A stretch of 64,000 bases of DNA, taken from positions 25,849-89,848 of the forward strand of contig CAZLWE010000007.1 in NCBI GenBank assembly GCA_964562985.1, read 5' to 3'. The position numbers and the translations under genes were made by a program. Each line of letters starts with the position of its first letter. The first letter of the stretch is position 1. Under the pieces are notes generated by a model. The model had not been told where the DNA came from, ran no database searches, and saw nothing but the letters and a program-made list of their open reading frames with translations. Source of the DNA: SHLQ01 sp964562985. Lineage in GTDB: Bacteria; Actinomycetota; Acidimicrobiia; Acidimicrobiales; SHLQ01. Shown one piece after another: positions 16,447-25,000 of the stretch.

Positions 16447-17709
16447 CTAGAGGCCTGAGGCGCGTAGTGACTCCGCCTGCTGGGCTTCGTAGAGGGCGTA
16501 CGGATCGTGCAAGATGCCGACGGCCGCTCGGAGTCGTTCGCCATCCCCCATCCGGTCGGACGTCTCATCGACGGCCGCGCCGCCGTGTGCGAGGTTCGAG
16601 GCAAAGATGCCCGCGGCACTCGCGGGGAGGAAGTCTTCGTAGGTGATTGGCTCGACGGCAAGAACTCCGGCGTCGACCATGTCCCACGGTTCACTGATAT
16701 CGCACGGGTTGTTAGCGCCAGTCGGAACGAATCGCACGTAGGCATCGCCGTCGCGGGCCATGTCTTCAAGCGTGTGGGCAAGCGTGTTGTTGAGTGCGGA
16801 CACGTCGCCGGCGGCGCCGTCGACTTTGGCTCGACCCTGCGGAGTAAGCGCAAGGCCGCGTTGTTCGACCTCGCCGAATCGCACCCGAACCATTCGTTCC
16901 GTCACCCCATCCTCGGTGATCACATTGCGGGTCTCGTCTAGCGCTCGGAACGAGGTCTGGCGAAGGAGCACGTCAGGTCCGGCCCATGGTAGAGGTCCCT
17001 GGATCTTCTCGATCATCTCGACGCCCTCGTCGGTCATCAGATGATGGAGCGCTTCTATATCGACGACCCGCGGGGTCAAATGGTTGAGGTGCGTGCTTCG
17101 CCCGGCGGCGATGTCGGCGGCAACTGGCGACACCGCATCGAGTCGTTCATGCCACGCATCTTCGAAAGGCTCGTGGTCGAGTCGGAAAACGTCGACGGCC
17201 AAGTCGATCAAGGTGTCGTGATCACGCTCGCCCTCCGGCTGGTCGAGCAATGCATTGAGCCTCTCAGGAAAGAGCTGCCGGTCCGCTCCTCGCGCGCGAA
17301 TCTCGGCGGTGAGTTCGGGAGAGAAGAATCGCTCGTCGTCATCCACCAACACCGACGTAAACATGCGAAACGGACTCGCATCGAGCGACGCCTCTGTGAT
17401 CGGTCGAAACGCGGTCGAGACCACCGGGATCGGCTTGGCGCTCGTTCGCAGGTCGTAGAAGCCAACGGGTTCCATGCCGAATGCCCGAAAAAGCTTCGCC
17501 ATTTTCGCGAGTTCTTCGAAGCTCGCGACCCGCACCGCGCCGTGGCGTTCACCGCCGAGACGCATCTGGTCCCGATGGCCGTCGCCATGCTCGGTGTTAA
17601 TCCGGTTGGTGGCGTCGACCAGGTGCCCGTACTTCGGCACCTCTTCGGCGTACATCGTAGACAACCGCCTAGCGAGTTTCGCCCGCAACATATCCCGTTC
17701 CGACTCCAT
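16447..17709 (-). CDS. hglS: HglS/YdcJ-like DUF1338 protein (2-oxoadipate dioxygenase/decarboxylase)
   Basis: The 420-residue protein belongs to the DUF1338 group, whose characterised members are Fe(II)-dependent 2-oxoadipate dioxygenase/decarboxylases in lysine catabolism, giving 2-hydroxyglutarate. Candidate metal ligands are the His in ERHGAVRV (about residue 61), the His pair in HLNHLTPRV and the Glu in FGEVEQRG. PYALYEAQQAESLR closes the protein. ATG 17709 is preferred over TTG 17727. It is co-directional with the hyu operon but separated by the ArsR promoter region, so probably independent. Confidence 0.82.
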   Translation of the reverse strand: MESERDMLRAKLARRLSTMYAEEVPKYGHLVDATNRINTEHGDGHRDQMRLGGERHGAVRVASFEELAKMAKLFRAFGMEPVGFYDLRTSAKPIPVVSTAFRPITEASLDASPFRMFTSVLVDDDERFFSPELTAEIRARGADRQLFPERLNALLDQPEGERDHDTLIDLAVDVFRLDHEPFEDAWHERLDAVSPVAADIAAGRSTHLNHLTPRVVDIEALHHLMTDEGVEMIEKIQGPLPWAGPDVLLRQTSFRALDETRNVITEDGVTERMVRVRFGEVEQRGLALTPQGRAKVDGAAGDVSALNNTLAHTLEDMARDGDAYVRFVPTGANNPCDISEPWDMVDAGVLAVEPITYEDFLPASAAGIFASNLAHGGAAVDETSDRMGDGERLRAAVGILHDPYALYEAQQAESLRASGL

Positions 17710-17816
17710 CGAGCAGACGATAGTCAACGCGGACGGCGAACCTTTCCGAACCTAATTGTTGGAGAGGCTGGGAAGCTCAGTCACCGGGCGACTGGTTGCT
17801 GAACTATCGTCTGGCG

Positions 17817-18554
17817 ATGAGCGACATCACCCAGCAGATTATTGACGTCACCAGCACCGATTCGGGCGAAGCGATGGCGGTATCGGTTACCTACCCCGAC
17901 GACGGCCAGTGGCATCCGACCATCGCTGTGTTTATGGATGCACCTGGGATGCGCGAGTCGCTCTATGAGTTCGCTCGACGTTTGGCTGGTGAGGGCTACC
18001 GGGTGGTTATCCCGGACCTCAACCATCGCCACGGTCGCCTACTCGGTTGGGAAGCGAGCGAAGCGACGCCCGAGGCTCGGGAGAAGATCTCGGCGATGCT
18101 CGGAGCGATGACCGACGAAGGCATCCAGCAAGACCTCGACGACGCGCTGACCGCGGTCGACCTGCGAGACGACGAGAAGCTTGGAACGATCGGCTTTTGC
18201 CTCGGAGCACGAGCCATCTACCGCACCTTGATGCGGTTCCCCGACCGGTTCGCCGTGGGCGCGACATGGCATCCGTCGTTGCTTCACACCGAACCAGACC
18301 CGCCCTACGCGACGGCCGCAAACCTAAAACAACCCGTGTACATCGGCATCGGCACGGCAGATCAGGTGCAATCGATCGAAATGCAACAACCCTTCTTCGA
18401 CGCCGTGGCCGATCTCGACTACGTCGAGGTCATGCAGTTCGAAGGCGCCGACCACGGCTTCACCTGGCCGACATCTCCCAACTACAACGAGGAGGCGGCG
18501 ACGGTCAGTTGGGCCAAGACCACCGCGCTCTTCGCTGCCAACTTGCCCCAGTAG
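17817..18554 (+). CDS. Dienelactone hydrolase family protein
   Basis: The 245-residue alpha/beta hydrolase has the dienelactone hydrolase nucleophile elbow GFCLGA with Cys128, a TADQ segment supplying a candidate Asp, and ADHGFTW supplying His. The DAPGMRESLYEFARRLA region is common to the wider family. ATG 17817 gives the natural N-terminus MSDITQ. The stop codon is only 17 nt before the Sec-type glutathione peroxidase start, so the two are probably cotranscribed. Confidence 0.87.
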   Translation: MSDITQQIIDVTSTDSGEAMAVSVTYPDDGQWHPTIAVFMDAPGMRESLYEFARRLAGEGYRVVIPDLNHRHGRLLGWEASEATPEAREKISAMLGAMTDEGIQQDLDDALTAVDLRDDEKLGTIGFCLGARAIYRTLMRFPDRFAVGATWHPSLLHTEPDPPYATAANLKQPVYIGIGTADQVQSIEMQQPFFDAVADLDYVEVMQFEGADHGFTWPTSPNYNEEAATVSWAKTTALFAANLPQ

Positions 18555-18571
18555 CGGATACTCTGCGGCTC

Positions 18572-19045
18572 ATGAACTTTCACGAACTCTCTATGGAGTC
18601 CCTCGAAGGAGACGCCGTCTCCTTCGACCAGTTCGCTGGCGAGCATTGTCTCGTCGTGAACGTCGCTAGTCGTTGAGGGGCTACTCCCCAGTACGCAGGT
18701 CTGCGTGCAATGCATCACGACATCGATGGACTGAACGTCCTCGGCGTTCCCTGTAACCAATTCGGTGGGCAGGAACCTGGCACAGCCGAAGAGATCCGGA
18801 CGTTCGTCAGCGAGAATTACGACGTCGATTTTCCGATGTTCGCGAAGGTCGACGTCAACGGTGACAATGAGGCGCCGCTCTACTCGATGCTCAAGGCCCA
18901 ACAGGCCGGTGACGGTGAGAACGCAGACATCGGCTGGAACTTCGAGAAATTTCTCGTAGACCCGTCCGGCAACGCCATCGCACGGTGGGGTACTCGGACA
19001 ACTCCCGAAGAGATCGCGGCGGAGCTTCCCGAACTCATGAGCTAG
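18572..19045 (+). CDS. Selenocysteine-type glutathione peroxidase family protein (in-frame UGA)
   Basis: Reading from ATG 18572, codon 35 is TGA (18674-18676) within NVASR-U-GATPQY, where glutathione peroxidases carry Sec or Cys. The frame continues to TAG at 19045, total 157 residues, normal for bacterial GPx. The other tetrad residues are present: Gln67 (GGQEPGT), Trp122 and Asn123 (GWNFEKFLVD), along with PCNQF at 60-64. A SECIS-like hairpin with the core GCAGGUCUGC follows the UGA. It would reduce peroxides; in an organism using mycothiol the electron donor is more likely thioredoxin or mycothiol than glutathione (inference). The next gene is mscR. Confidence 0.92.
18691..18708 (+). promoter_or_regulatory. 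SECIS-like stem-loop after the GPx UGA
   Basis: A 7-bp stem (18691-18697 with 18702-18708, one G-U pair) closes the loop GGUC. The loop begins 22 nt after the UGA. The apical part GCAGGUCUGC is the same as that of the E. coli fdhF SECIS element as I recall it, the site bound by SelB. Confidence 0.8.
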
Positions 19046-19135
19046 TCGGCATGGCGCCGCTAGACGAACGTCCAGTTGCGACGTAGCTTTTGACAACCAG
19101 TTCGGTGCATGCGGCATCGGCTGTTGGGGGAAGAC

Positions 19136-20218
19136 ATGTCGCAGAAGGTCAAAGCAGTTATCGCACGGTCGAAGGGCGCGCCGGTTGAGGTCGTCGAAAT
19201 CGACGTTCCTGATCCGGGCCCTGGCGAGGCCGTCGTCGCCATTCAGGCATGCGGCGTGTGCCATACCGACCTGCACTACCGGGAGGGCGGCATCAACGAC
19301 GAGTTCCCATTCCTGCTCGGCCATGAGGCGGCTGGTGTCGTCGAGTCGATCGGCGACGGCGTGACCGAGGTCGAGGTGGGGGACTTTGTGATCCTCAACT
19401 GGCGTGCGGTCTGCGGTGACTGCCGATCGTGCAACCGAGGCAATCCCCACATCTGTTTCAACACACACAATGCATCGCAGAAGATGACGCTCGATGGGGT
19501 CGAGCTTTCGCCGGCTCTCGGCATCGGTGCCTTCGCCGAGAAGACGCTGGTCCACGCTGGCCAATGCACCAAGGTCGACCCGACCGTCCGTCCCGAGGTC
19601 GCCGGGCTTATCGGCTGCGGAATCATGGCGGGCATCGGCGCAGCGCTCAACACCGGAAACGTGAAGCGTGGCGACTCGGTAGCCGTGTTTGGCTGCGGCG
19701 GCGTGGGCGACGCAGCGATCGAGGGAGCCCGCATCGCTGGCGCGAGCACGATCATCGCCGTCGATATCGATGACACGAAGCTCGAGTGGGCGAAGGGCTT
19801 TGGTGCCACCCACACGATCAACTCGTCGGAGACTGATCCGATCGAGGCAATCCGTGAACTCACCGATGGCAACGGCGTCGACGTCGCCATCGAAGCGGTC
19901 GGCCTGCCCGTCACCTACGAGCAGGCCTTCTACGCCCGTGACCTCGCGGGGACCGTGGTGCTGGTCGGCGTGCCGAATCCGGAGATGAAGATCGAACTTC
20001 CACTCATCGAGGTGTTTGGACGCGGCGGCTCGCTGAAGTCGTCGTGGTACGGCGACTGCTTGCCGAGCCGCGACTTCCCGATGCTGATCGACCTGTACCA
20101 ACAAGGTCGACTCAACCTCGACGGGTTCGTGTCGGAAACGATCAGTATCGAAGACGTCGAAGAAGCGTTCCACAAGATGGAGCGCGGCGAAGTGCTTCGT
20201 TCAGTCGTGGTGCTCTAA
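19136..20218 (+). CDS. mscR: S-(hydroxymethyl)mycothiol dehydrogenase (mycothiol-dependent formaldehyde dehydrogenase)
   Basis: The 360-residue zinc alcohol dehydrogenase closely follows the MscR pattern: QACGVCHTDLHYREGG with catalytic Cys39 and LGHEAAG with His63, structural zinc Cys93, 96, 99 and 107, the characteristic THNASQKMTL, LSPALGIGAFAEKT and HAGQCTKVD, and the Rossmann motif GCGGVGDAA. It oxidises the mycothiol adduct of formaldehyde (and S-nitrosomycothiol), indicating that the organism makes mycothiol. ATG 19136 follows a gggggaag RBS. It lies 90 bp after the Sec-type GPx. Confidence 0.92.
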   Translation: MSQKVKAVIARSKGAPVEVVEIDVPDPGPGEAVVAIQACGVCHTDLHYREGGINDEFPFLLGHEAAGVVESIGDGVTEVEVGDFVILNWRAVCGDCRSCNRGNPHICFNTHNASQKMTLDGVELSPALGIGAFAEKTLVHAGQCTKVDPTVRPEVAGLIGCGIMAGIGAALNTGNVKRGDSVAVFGCGGVGDAAIEGARIAGASTIIAVDIDDTKLEWAKGFGATHTINSSETDPIEAIRELTDGNGVDVAIEAVGLPVTYEQAFYARDLAGTVVLVGVPNPEMKIELPLIEVFGRGGSLKSSWYGDCLPSRDFPMLIDLYQQGRLNLDGFVSETISIEDVEEAFHKMERGEVLRSVVVL

Positions 20219-20228
20219 CAGCGTTTTG

Positions 20229-20247
20229 TAAAGTGCCAGGCACCTTA
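20229..20247. repeat. Short palindromic element (AGGTGCCTGGCAC type)
   Basis: taaagtgccaggcacctta is a near-perfect palindrome around one central base, between the convergent mscR and VOC genes. On the minus strand it reads AAGGTGCCTGGCACTT. A related element of identical geometry lies at 34128-34142. Such small palindromes recur between genes in many bacteria; here it may also help termination. Confidence 0.55.
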
Positions 20248-20255
20248 CGTTTTGG

Positions 20256-20684
20256 TCAGGTAGCGAATACCTGGGTGTCGTCGGCGAAGGCCTTGAACTC
20301 GAGCGCGTTCCCGGACGGGTCCAAGAAGAACATCGTGTGTTGTTCACCGACCTCACCGACAAAGCGTACGTGTGGTTCGATCACGAAATCGACGTGGTGT
20401 TCCTTCAAGCGCGCCGCAAACGCATGGAACTCGTCGGGGGTCAAAAGCACGCCGAAATGCGGGACCGGTACGTGGTCGCCGTCGACCGGGTTCGCACCGG
20501 CAACGGCGTCGCTCGTCCGGGTGACCTCGTGGATCACGAGTTGATGTTCAAACAAATCGAAGTCGACCCAGTGCGTGTCTGAACGACCCTCGGCAAGCCC
20601 GAGCACATCGCGGTAGAATTCGCGCGCCGGTTCGAGGTCGTCAACCGGGATGGCGAGATGGAAGCGACTGCGGGTCATAGCCAT
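20256..20684 (-). CDS. VOC (glyoxalase/dioxygenase fold) family protein
   Basis: The 142-residue protein has two beta-alpha-beta-beta-beta units of the vicinal oxygen chelate fold. The first opens with FHLAIPVDDLEPAREFYRDVLG and contains HQLVIHE, the second has HFGVLLT and FLDPSGNALEFKAF with the terminal Glu. His, His and Glu are candidate metal ligands. The fold covers glyoxalases, dioxygenases and resistance proteins, so no reaction is assigned. ATG 20684 or 20678. Confidence 0.85.
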   Translation of the reverse strand: MAMTRSRFHLAIPVDDLEPAREFYRDVLGLAEGRSDTHWVDFDLFEHQLVIHEVTRTSDAVAGANPVDGDHVPVPHFGVLLTPDEFHAFAARLKEHHVDFVIEPHVRFVGEVGEQHTMFFLDPSGNALEFKAFADDTQVFAT

Positions 20685-20734
20685 AGTGTGCCCATAGTTC
20701 GCCGCTTCGCCCCATGCGGCCGTACGATCTCGAC

Positions 20735-21652
20735 ATGGCAGCCAAGATCATCGATTGGGGAGACAACGAACGTCGCCTTACCGATCGGGTGAGCGTGCTC
20801 GCCGGACCGACGTCGGGCGCATACCCCAGCGGTAACTCGATCTTGGTGCGCGGTACGGGTGAGTCGATGGTGATCGATCCGTCGATCTCCGTGGTCGAGG
20901 TGGGCGGTGCGCCCGTGAAGGTCGACCTCGTCGTGAATTCGCACGGCCACGAGGATCACATGGCGGGGAACGGGCTCTTTGCCGACGCGCACGTGCACAT
21001 CCACGAACGCGATCTCGCCGCGGCCCAAAGCCTCGACGGGCTCCTGAACGTCTTCGGCTTCAAAGATGCCGAGACCAGAGCGACCGTTGGAGTGCAGTTC
21101 ACCGAAGAGATGCACTTTGCGCCTCGCCCCGACGCCGAGGGCTTTTCCGATGGTCATATCTTTGACCTCGGCGAGGTGAGTGTTACCGCCAAACACTTGC
21201 CGGGCCACACCCTTGGGCACAGCGGCTTCTTCATCGACGGCGGGGTGTTCTTCCTCTCCGACATCGACCTCACTGGATTTGGCCCGTACTACGGCGACGT
21301 ATGGAGCGATCTCGAGCAGTTCGAACAATCGCTCATCGAGGTTCGAGACGTCGAGGCCGATTACTACGTCACCTTCCATCAGAAGGGTGTGATCGAAGGA
21401 CGTGAAACATTCGTCGAGATGCTCGACAAGTTCCATTCGGTTATCGGTCGCCGTCACGACGAGATGCTCGCCTTCCTCGTCGAACCCAGGACCCTCACCG
21501 ACATGGTTGGGCATCGGTTTGTGTACCGCCCCCATGTCGACATCCCCTTCGTTGACGCGGTTGAAAAGCGAACCGCCGATCTACATATCCAGCGGATGCT
21601 CACTCGTGGCGAGGCTGAGGAAGTCGAGCCCGGAAGATTCAAGACGGTCTAG
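20735..21652 (+). CDS. Metallo-beta-lactamase fold hydrolase
   Basis: The 305-residue protein has the metal motif His70-x-His72-x-Asp74-His75 (NSHGHEDHMAGN) and further ligands in LPGHTLGHSGF and SDIDLTGFG. Domain organisation suits a glyoxalase II-like or general MBL hydrolase. ATG 20735 is chosen as the family start; ATG 20714 would add seven residues. The alditol oxidase-like gene starts 4 nt after its stop, so they form an operon. Confidence 0.85.
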   Translation: MAAKIIDWGDNERRLTDRVSVLAGPTSGAYPSGNSILVRGTGESMVIDPSISVVEVGGAPVKVDLVVNSHGHEDHMAGNGLFADAHVHIHERDLAAAQSLDGLLNVFGFKDAETRATVGVQFTEEMHFAPRPDAEGFSDGHIFDLGEVSVTAKHLPGHTLGHSGFFIDGGVFFLSDIDLTGFGPYYGDVWSDLEQFEQSLIEVRDVEADYYVTFHQKGVIEGRETFVEMLDKFHSVIGRRHDEMLAFLVEPRTLTDMVGHRFVYRPHVDIPFVDAVEKRTADLHIQRMLTRGEAEEVEPGRFKTV

Positions 21653-21656
21653 TGCG

Positions 21657-22895
21657 ATGAAGAATTGGGGAGGCAACATCGACTACGCCGACGCCGTTGT
21701 TCGGTCACCAACCTCCATCGATGAACTTGCTGAGGCCGTCGCCTCTGCAACCGCATGTCGAGCGCTGGGTTCGCGGCACTCGTTCAACCGCATCGCAGCA
21801 GCGGACACCCTGATCGATACCTCGCAGATGCCGGCCGACGTAACGGTCGCGCGGGACGGTCGCTCGGCGAGAGTCAGTGGACCGGCGACCTACGCGGCGC
21901 TTGCGAACGCGCTCAACGAGCACGACCTGGCGCTGCCCAACATGGCATCGCTTCCGCACATCTCGGTGGCGGGCGCCATCTCCACCGGCACGCATGGTTC
22001 CGGCGATCGCAACCAGAACCTGGCAGCGTCGGTATCGGCGATCCAGATTCTGACGGGGGCGGGAGAAGTCGTTGAGCTTGGTCGTGGTGATCGAGACTTC
22101 GAAGGTGCGGTTGTCGGGCTGGGTGCGCTTGGGGTGATCACCGAGGTGACAGTGGACGTCGTGGCGACATTCGACGTGGAGCAGACGGTGTACGAAGGGG
22201 CATCCCTAGAGGTTCTTGCAGGCTCGGTCGACGCTGCCTTCGCTGCGGGGTATTCGGTGAGCGTGTTCACCCACTGGTCGGGTCAGGCCGACCAGGTTTG
22301 GGTGAAGGCGAGAGTTGGCGCTGACGTGCCGGCGGAGTGCGCCGCGTTTTTAGACACGCTGACGCCAGCGCCCGTGAGGCGTCATCCGGTGGTCGAGCTC
22401 GATGCATCTGGCTGCACGGAGCAATTGGGTATCTCTGGCCGTTGGTCGGACCGCCTGCCACACTTTCAGATGGGGTTCACCCCGAGCGCTGGCGACGAGA
22501 TTCAGTCGGAGTTCTTCGTCGACCGTCTCTATGCCGCGAGCGCGATCGAAACGATGAGCGGAATCGGGCCTGACATCGCCGAGGCTTTGATGGTCGGTGA
22601 GATCCGTACCGTAGCCCACGACGATCTCTGGATGAGCCCACACTCAGGACGTGACTCGCTCGCCTTCCACTTCACGTGGCATCCGGGGCAAGCCGCGGCT
22701 GAGGATGCCGCCCGGCGCGTGGCGGATGCGCTGAGCCCATTCGGCGTGCGCCCGCACTGGGGCAAAGTGTTCGACCCGGCCCAGATCGATTGGGCGCAGT
22801 ACCCGCGCCGTGCCGACTTCCTCGCGCTGGTCGAGCGGCTAGACCCTGGTCGGGTCTTCCGCAACGAGTGGTTTAACGAGGTAGTTGCTCGCTAG
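21657..22895 (+). CDS. Alditol oxidase (xylitol/sorbitol oxidase-type, covalent FAD)
   Basis: The 412-residue protein matches AldO-type alditol oxidases of actinobacteria: N-terminal NWGGNIDY, RALGSRHSFN with His41 at the position of the covalent FAD His, the strongly conserved ALPNMASLPHISVAGAISTGTH region, GALGVIT, and C-terminal PHWGKVF with FRNEWF. It oxidises sugar alcohols at C1 to aldoses with O2, giving H2O2. Peroxide production fits with peroxidases encoded nearby, though no link is shown. It overlaps the convergent Lin0512-family gene by 4 nt. Confidence 0.88.
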   Translation: MKNWGGNIDYADAVVRSPTSIDELAEAVASATACRALGSRHSFNRIAAADTLIDTSQMPADVTVARDGRSARVSGPATYAALANALNEHDLALPNMASLPHISVAGAISTGTHGSGDRNQNLAASVSAIQILTGAGEVVELGRGDRDFEGAVVGLGALGVITEVTVDVVATFDVEQTVYEGASLEVLAGSVDAAFAAGYSVSVFTHWSGQADQVWVKARVGADVPAECAAFLDTLTPAPVRRHPVVELDASGCTEQLGISGRWSDRLPHFQMGFTPSAGDEIQSEFFVDRLYAASAIETMSGIGPDIAEALMVGEIRTVAHDDLWMSPHSGRDSLAFHFTWHPGQAAAEDAARRVADALSPFGVRPHWGKVFDPAQIDWAQYPRRADFLALVERLDPGRVFRNEWFNEVVAR

Positions 22896-23236
22896 TCGTC
22901 GCCCTCGAAGCTGACGAGAATCGCGGCGTTGGCCATGACGATGCCGTCGGGGGAACCTTCGGCTGGGATATCGAGCCCGCCCAACGTGGGGGTGACCGTG
23001 GCAGTGCCGTACGGGATCTCCGAGGCGACCGCTTCAATGTCGATCTCGTCGGGCTTTTGTACGCCGATAACCACCTCGACGTACATGTCGTCGCGGGTCT
23101 TGTCGGTCACTTTGAAGAAATTGAGGCTGCTATGACGTAACGCGTCGGACACGGCTCGACGCGCTGCCTTGGTGTAGTCCCAGCCGTGGACGTCGACGCC
23201 CATGCCCATTTCGGTGATCCATCGTTGCTTGGCCAT
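22892..23236 (-). CDS. Lin0512 family protein
   Basis: The 114-residue protein fits the small Lin0512 family: GMGVDVHGWDYTKAARRAVSDAL near residues 11-33, a VEVVIGVQKPDEID strand and PYGTATVTPTLGGLDIP. The biochemical function of the family is not established. ATG 23236 was chosen, since an upstream open frame shows no similarity. It lies 11 bp downstream of the Lrp-type gene and may be cotranscribed with it. Confidence 0.75.
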   Translation of the reverse strand: MAKQRWITEMGMGVDVHGWDYTKAARRAVSDALRHSSLNFFKVTDKTRDDMYVEVVIGVQKPDEIDIEAVASEIPYGTATVTPTLGGLDIPAEGSPDGIVMANAAILVSFEGDD

Positions 23237-23247
23237 AGCTGGGCAGG

Positions 23248-23718
23248 CTAGCGAGGTTGGAGGTCGAGCGTCGTGGTGTCGGTGACCTTGCGGATCGCGA
23301 AGCTGCTTCGCACTCTGGTCACACCTGGAAGCACAGCCAGGTACTCGCGGTGAACGGTTTCGTAATCGGTGACGTCGGCGCAGGTGACATGGACCAAATA
23401 GTCGGCGTCGCCGGCCATCAGGTGACAACTCTGCACATTGGGAACCTCCACAATCTTGGCTTCGAAGTCGTCGAGTAGATCTTCGCGCTGGGACTCGAGG
23501 GAGATCTCGATGAACACCGATACGCCGCGACCCACCAGTTCTCGGTTTACGAGCGCGGCATACCGGGCGATCACTCCGTCCGTCTCCAGCGCGCGAACAC
23601 GGCGGTGGCATGCCGAGGGCGATAGGCCGATCCTGTCGGCGAGGTCGGCGTTGGTGATGCGGCCATCATGTTGTAGAGCGTTCAAAATGGCAAGATCGGT
23701 TCTGTCTAAGTTAATCAT
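23248..23718 (-). CDS. Lrp/AsnC family regulator, probable regulator of ald
   Basis: The 156-residue protein has an N-terminal HTH (LDRTDLAILNALQHDGRIT, then LADRIGLSPSACHRRVRAL) and a C-terminal RAM ligand-binding domain (DADYLVHVTCADVTDYE). It is divergent from alanine dehydrogenase with 154 bp between them, the arrangement of the mycobacterial AldR-ald pair. By analogy it would sense alanine or another amino acid and control ald. Confidence 0.9.
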   Translation of the reverse strand: MINLDRTDLAILNALQHDGRITNADLADRIGLSPSACHRRVRALETDGVIARYAALVNRELVGRGVSVFIEISLESQREDLLDDFEAKIVEVPNVQSCHLMAGDADYLVHVTCADVTDYETVHREYLAVLPGVTRVRSSFAIRKVTDTTTLDLQPR

Positions 23719-23761
23719 CGGGAGGAATAGCTTCTAAGTCGAACATACATAGAAGAATCTT

Positions 23762-23783
23762 CGCATATAGCTACATATATGCG
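23762..23783. promoter_or_regulatory. Candidate Lrp/AldR operator
   Basis: A perfect 8-bp inverted repeat, CGCATATA-(6 nt)-TATATGCG, lies in the AT-rich centre of the lrp/ald intergenic region. Lrp-family sites are typically AT-rich dyads. It is 44 nt from the lrp start and 90 nt from ald. Confidence 0.55.
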
Positions 23784-23872
23784 CAATATTTGCAACCACC
23801 CACCAGTCGTATCGACGTACCGTTGGTGATACGAACCTGAACGACAGGTCGAGCACAGCGGAGGTGAATCCC

Positions 23873-25000
23873 ATGCGAATCGGAGTACCGAAAGAAATCA
23901 AGAATCACGAACAGCGGGTGGGGCTCACCCCCGGCAGCGTCGACGAACTCACACGTCGCGGCCACTCCGTACTCGTTGAAACGAACGCTGGCGCGGGCAT
24001 TGGTGCAACCGACGATGCCTACGTTGTCGCCGGTGCCGAGATAGCCCAGGACGCTTCGGCGGTCTTTGACGGATCTGAATTGATCGTCAAGGTCAAGGAG
24101 CCACAAGCAGTTGAGCGCGCCATGCTGCGCGAAGACCACACGCTCTTTACGTATCTACACCTTGCTCCGGACCCCGAGCAGACCAAAGATCTGGTCGATA
24201 GCGGTGCAATATGCATCGCGTATGAAACCGTGACCGACGAGAAGGGCGGACTCCCCCTTCTCGCCCCGATGTCGAAGGTCGCAGGCCGTATGTCGATCCA
24301 AGCCGCGGCCAACTACTTGCAACAGCCCAACGGCGGCTCGGGAAAGCTCATTGGTGGTGTTCCCGGTGTCGCGCCGGCCCACGTCGTAATCATCGGTGGA
24401 GGCGTCGTTGGTCAACACGCTGCCGAGATGGCGATCGGCCTCGGTGGAAAGGTCACCATTCTCGACCGCAGCAACGACGTACTCGACCACGTCGAAGCCC
24501 GCTGGGGAGCATCGGTTACCACGCTCTACTCGACCAGCGCTGCTCTCGAAAATGCCGTTGCATCTGCTGATGTGGTGATTGGAGCCGTTCTCGTCAAGGG
24601 CGCCACCGCACCGAAGCTCGTCACTGCCGACATGGTTCGCGGAATGGGAGCGGGATCGGTTCTCGTCGACGTGGCCATCGATCAAGGAGGAGCGTTCGAA
24701 ACTTCGTACGCCACCACCCATCAGGATCCGGTCTACATGGTCGATGACGTCGTCCACTACGCCGTGGCCAACATGCCAGGCGCTGTTCCTCGCACGTCGA
24801 CGTACGCGCTGAACAACGCAACCTTGCCGTTCACCATCGCACTAGCCGATATGGGACCCAAGGCAGCCATGTTGGCTCTGTCACACCTTCGTAGCGGGCT
24901 CAACGTGAGCGCCGGTCGCGTGACCGAACCACACGTTGCCGAGGCACTCGGCTATGACCACACCCACATTGACGACGCGGTTGCCGAACTAGCGGCTTAG
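23873..25000 (+). CDS. ald: Alanine dehydrogenase
   Basis: The 375-residue protein opens with the family signature MRIGVPKEIKNHEQRVGLTP, contains YLHLAPDPEQT and EKGGLPLLAPMSKVAGR, and has the NAD Rossmann motif IGGGVVGQHAAEMA. The pyruvate-binding Arg15 and the YLHL His are present. It interconverts alanine and pyruvate plus ammonia with NAD. ATG 23873 follows a clear ggaggtga RBS; the in-frame GTG at 23864 lies within that RBS and is unlikely. It overlaps the convergent kinase-like gene by 4 nt. Confidence 0.95.
   Translation: MRIGVPKEIKNHEQRVGLTPGSVDELTRRGHSVLVETNAGAGIGATDDAYVVAGAEIAQDASAVFDGSELIVKVKEPQAVERAMLREDHTLFTYLHLAPDPEQTKDLVDSGAICIAYETVTDEKGGLPLLAPMSKVAGRMSIQAAANYLQQPNGGSGKLIGGVPGVAPAHVVIIGGGVVGQHAAEMAIGLGGKVTILDRSNDVLDHVEARWGASVTTLYSTSAALENAVASADVVIGAVLVKGATAPKLVTADMVRGMGAGSVLVDVAIDQGGAFETSYATTHQDPVYMVDDVVHYAVANMPGAVPRTSTYALNNATLPFTIALADMGPKAAMLALSHLRSGLNVSAGRVTEPHVAEALGYDHTHIDDAVAELAA

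Noticed and set aside
18674..18676. GPx UGA as a nonsense mutation or frameshift
   Set aside because: It sits at the family Sec/Cys position, the frame is intact on both sides and a SECIS-like hairpin follows.
18482..20173. 563-codon open frame on the minus strand over the GPx/mscR genes
   Set aside because: It runs opposite two well-supported genes and has no family features; high GC makes such antisense frames common.
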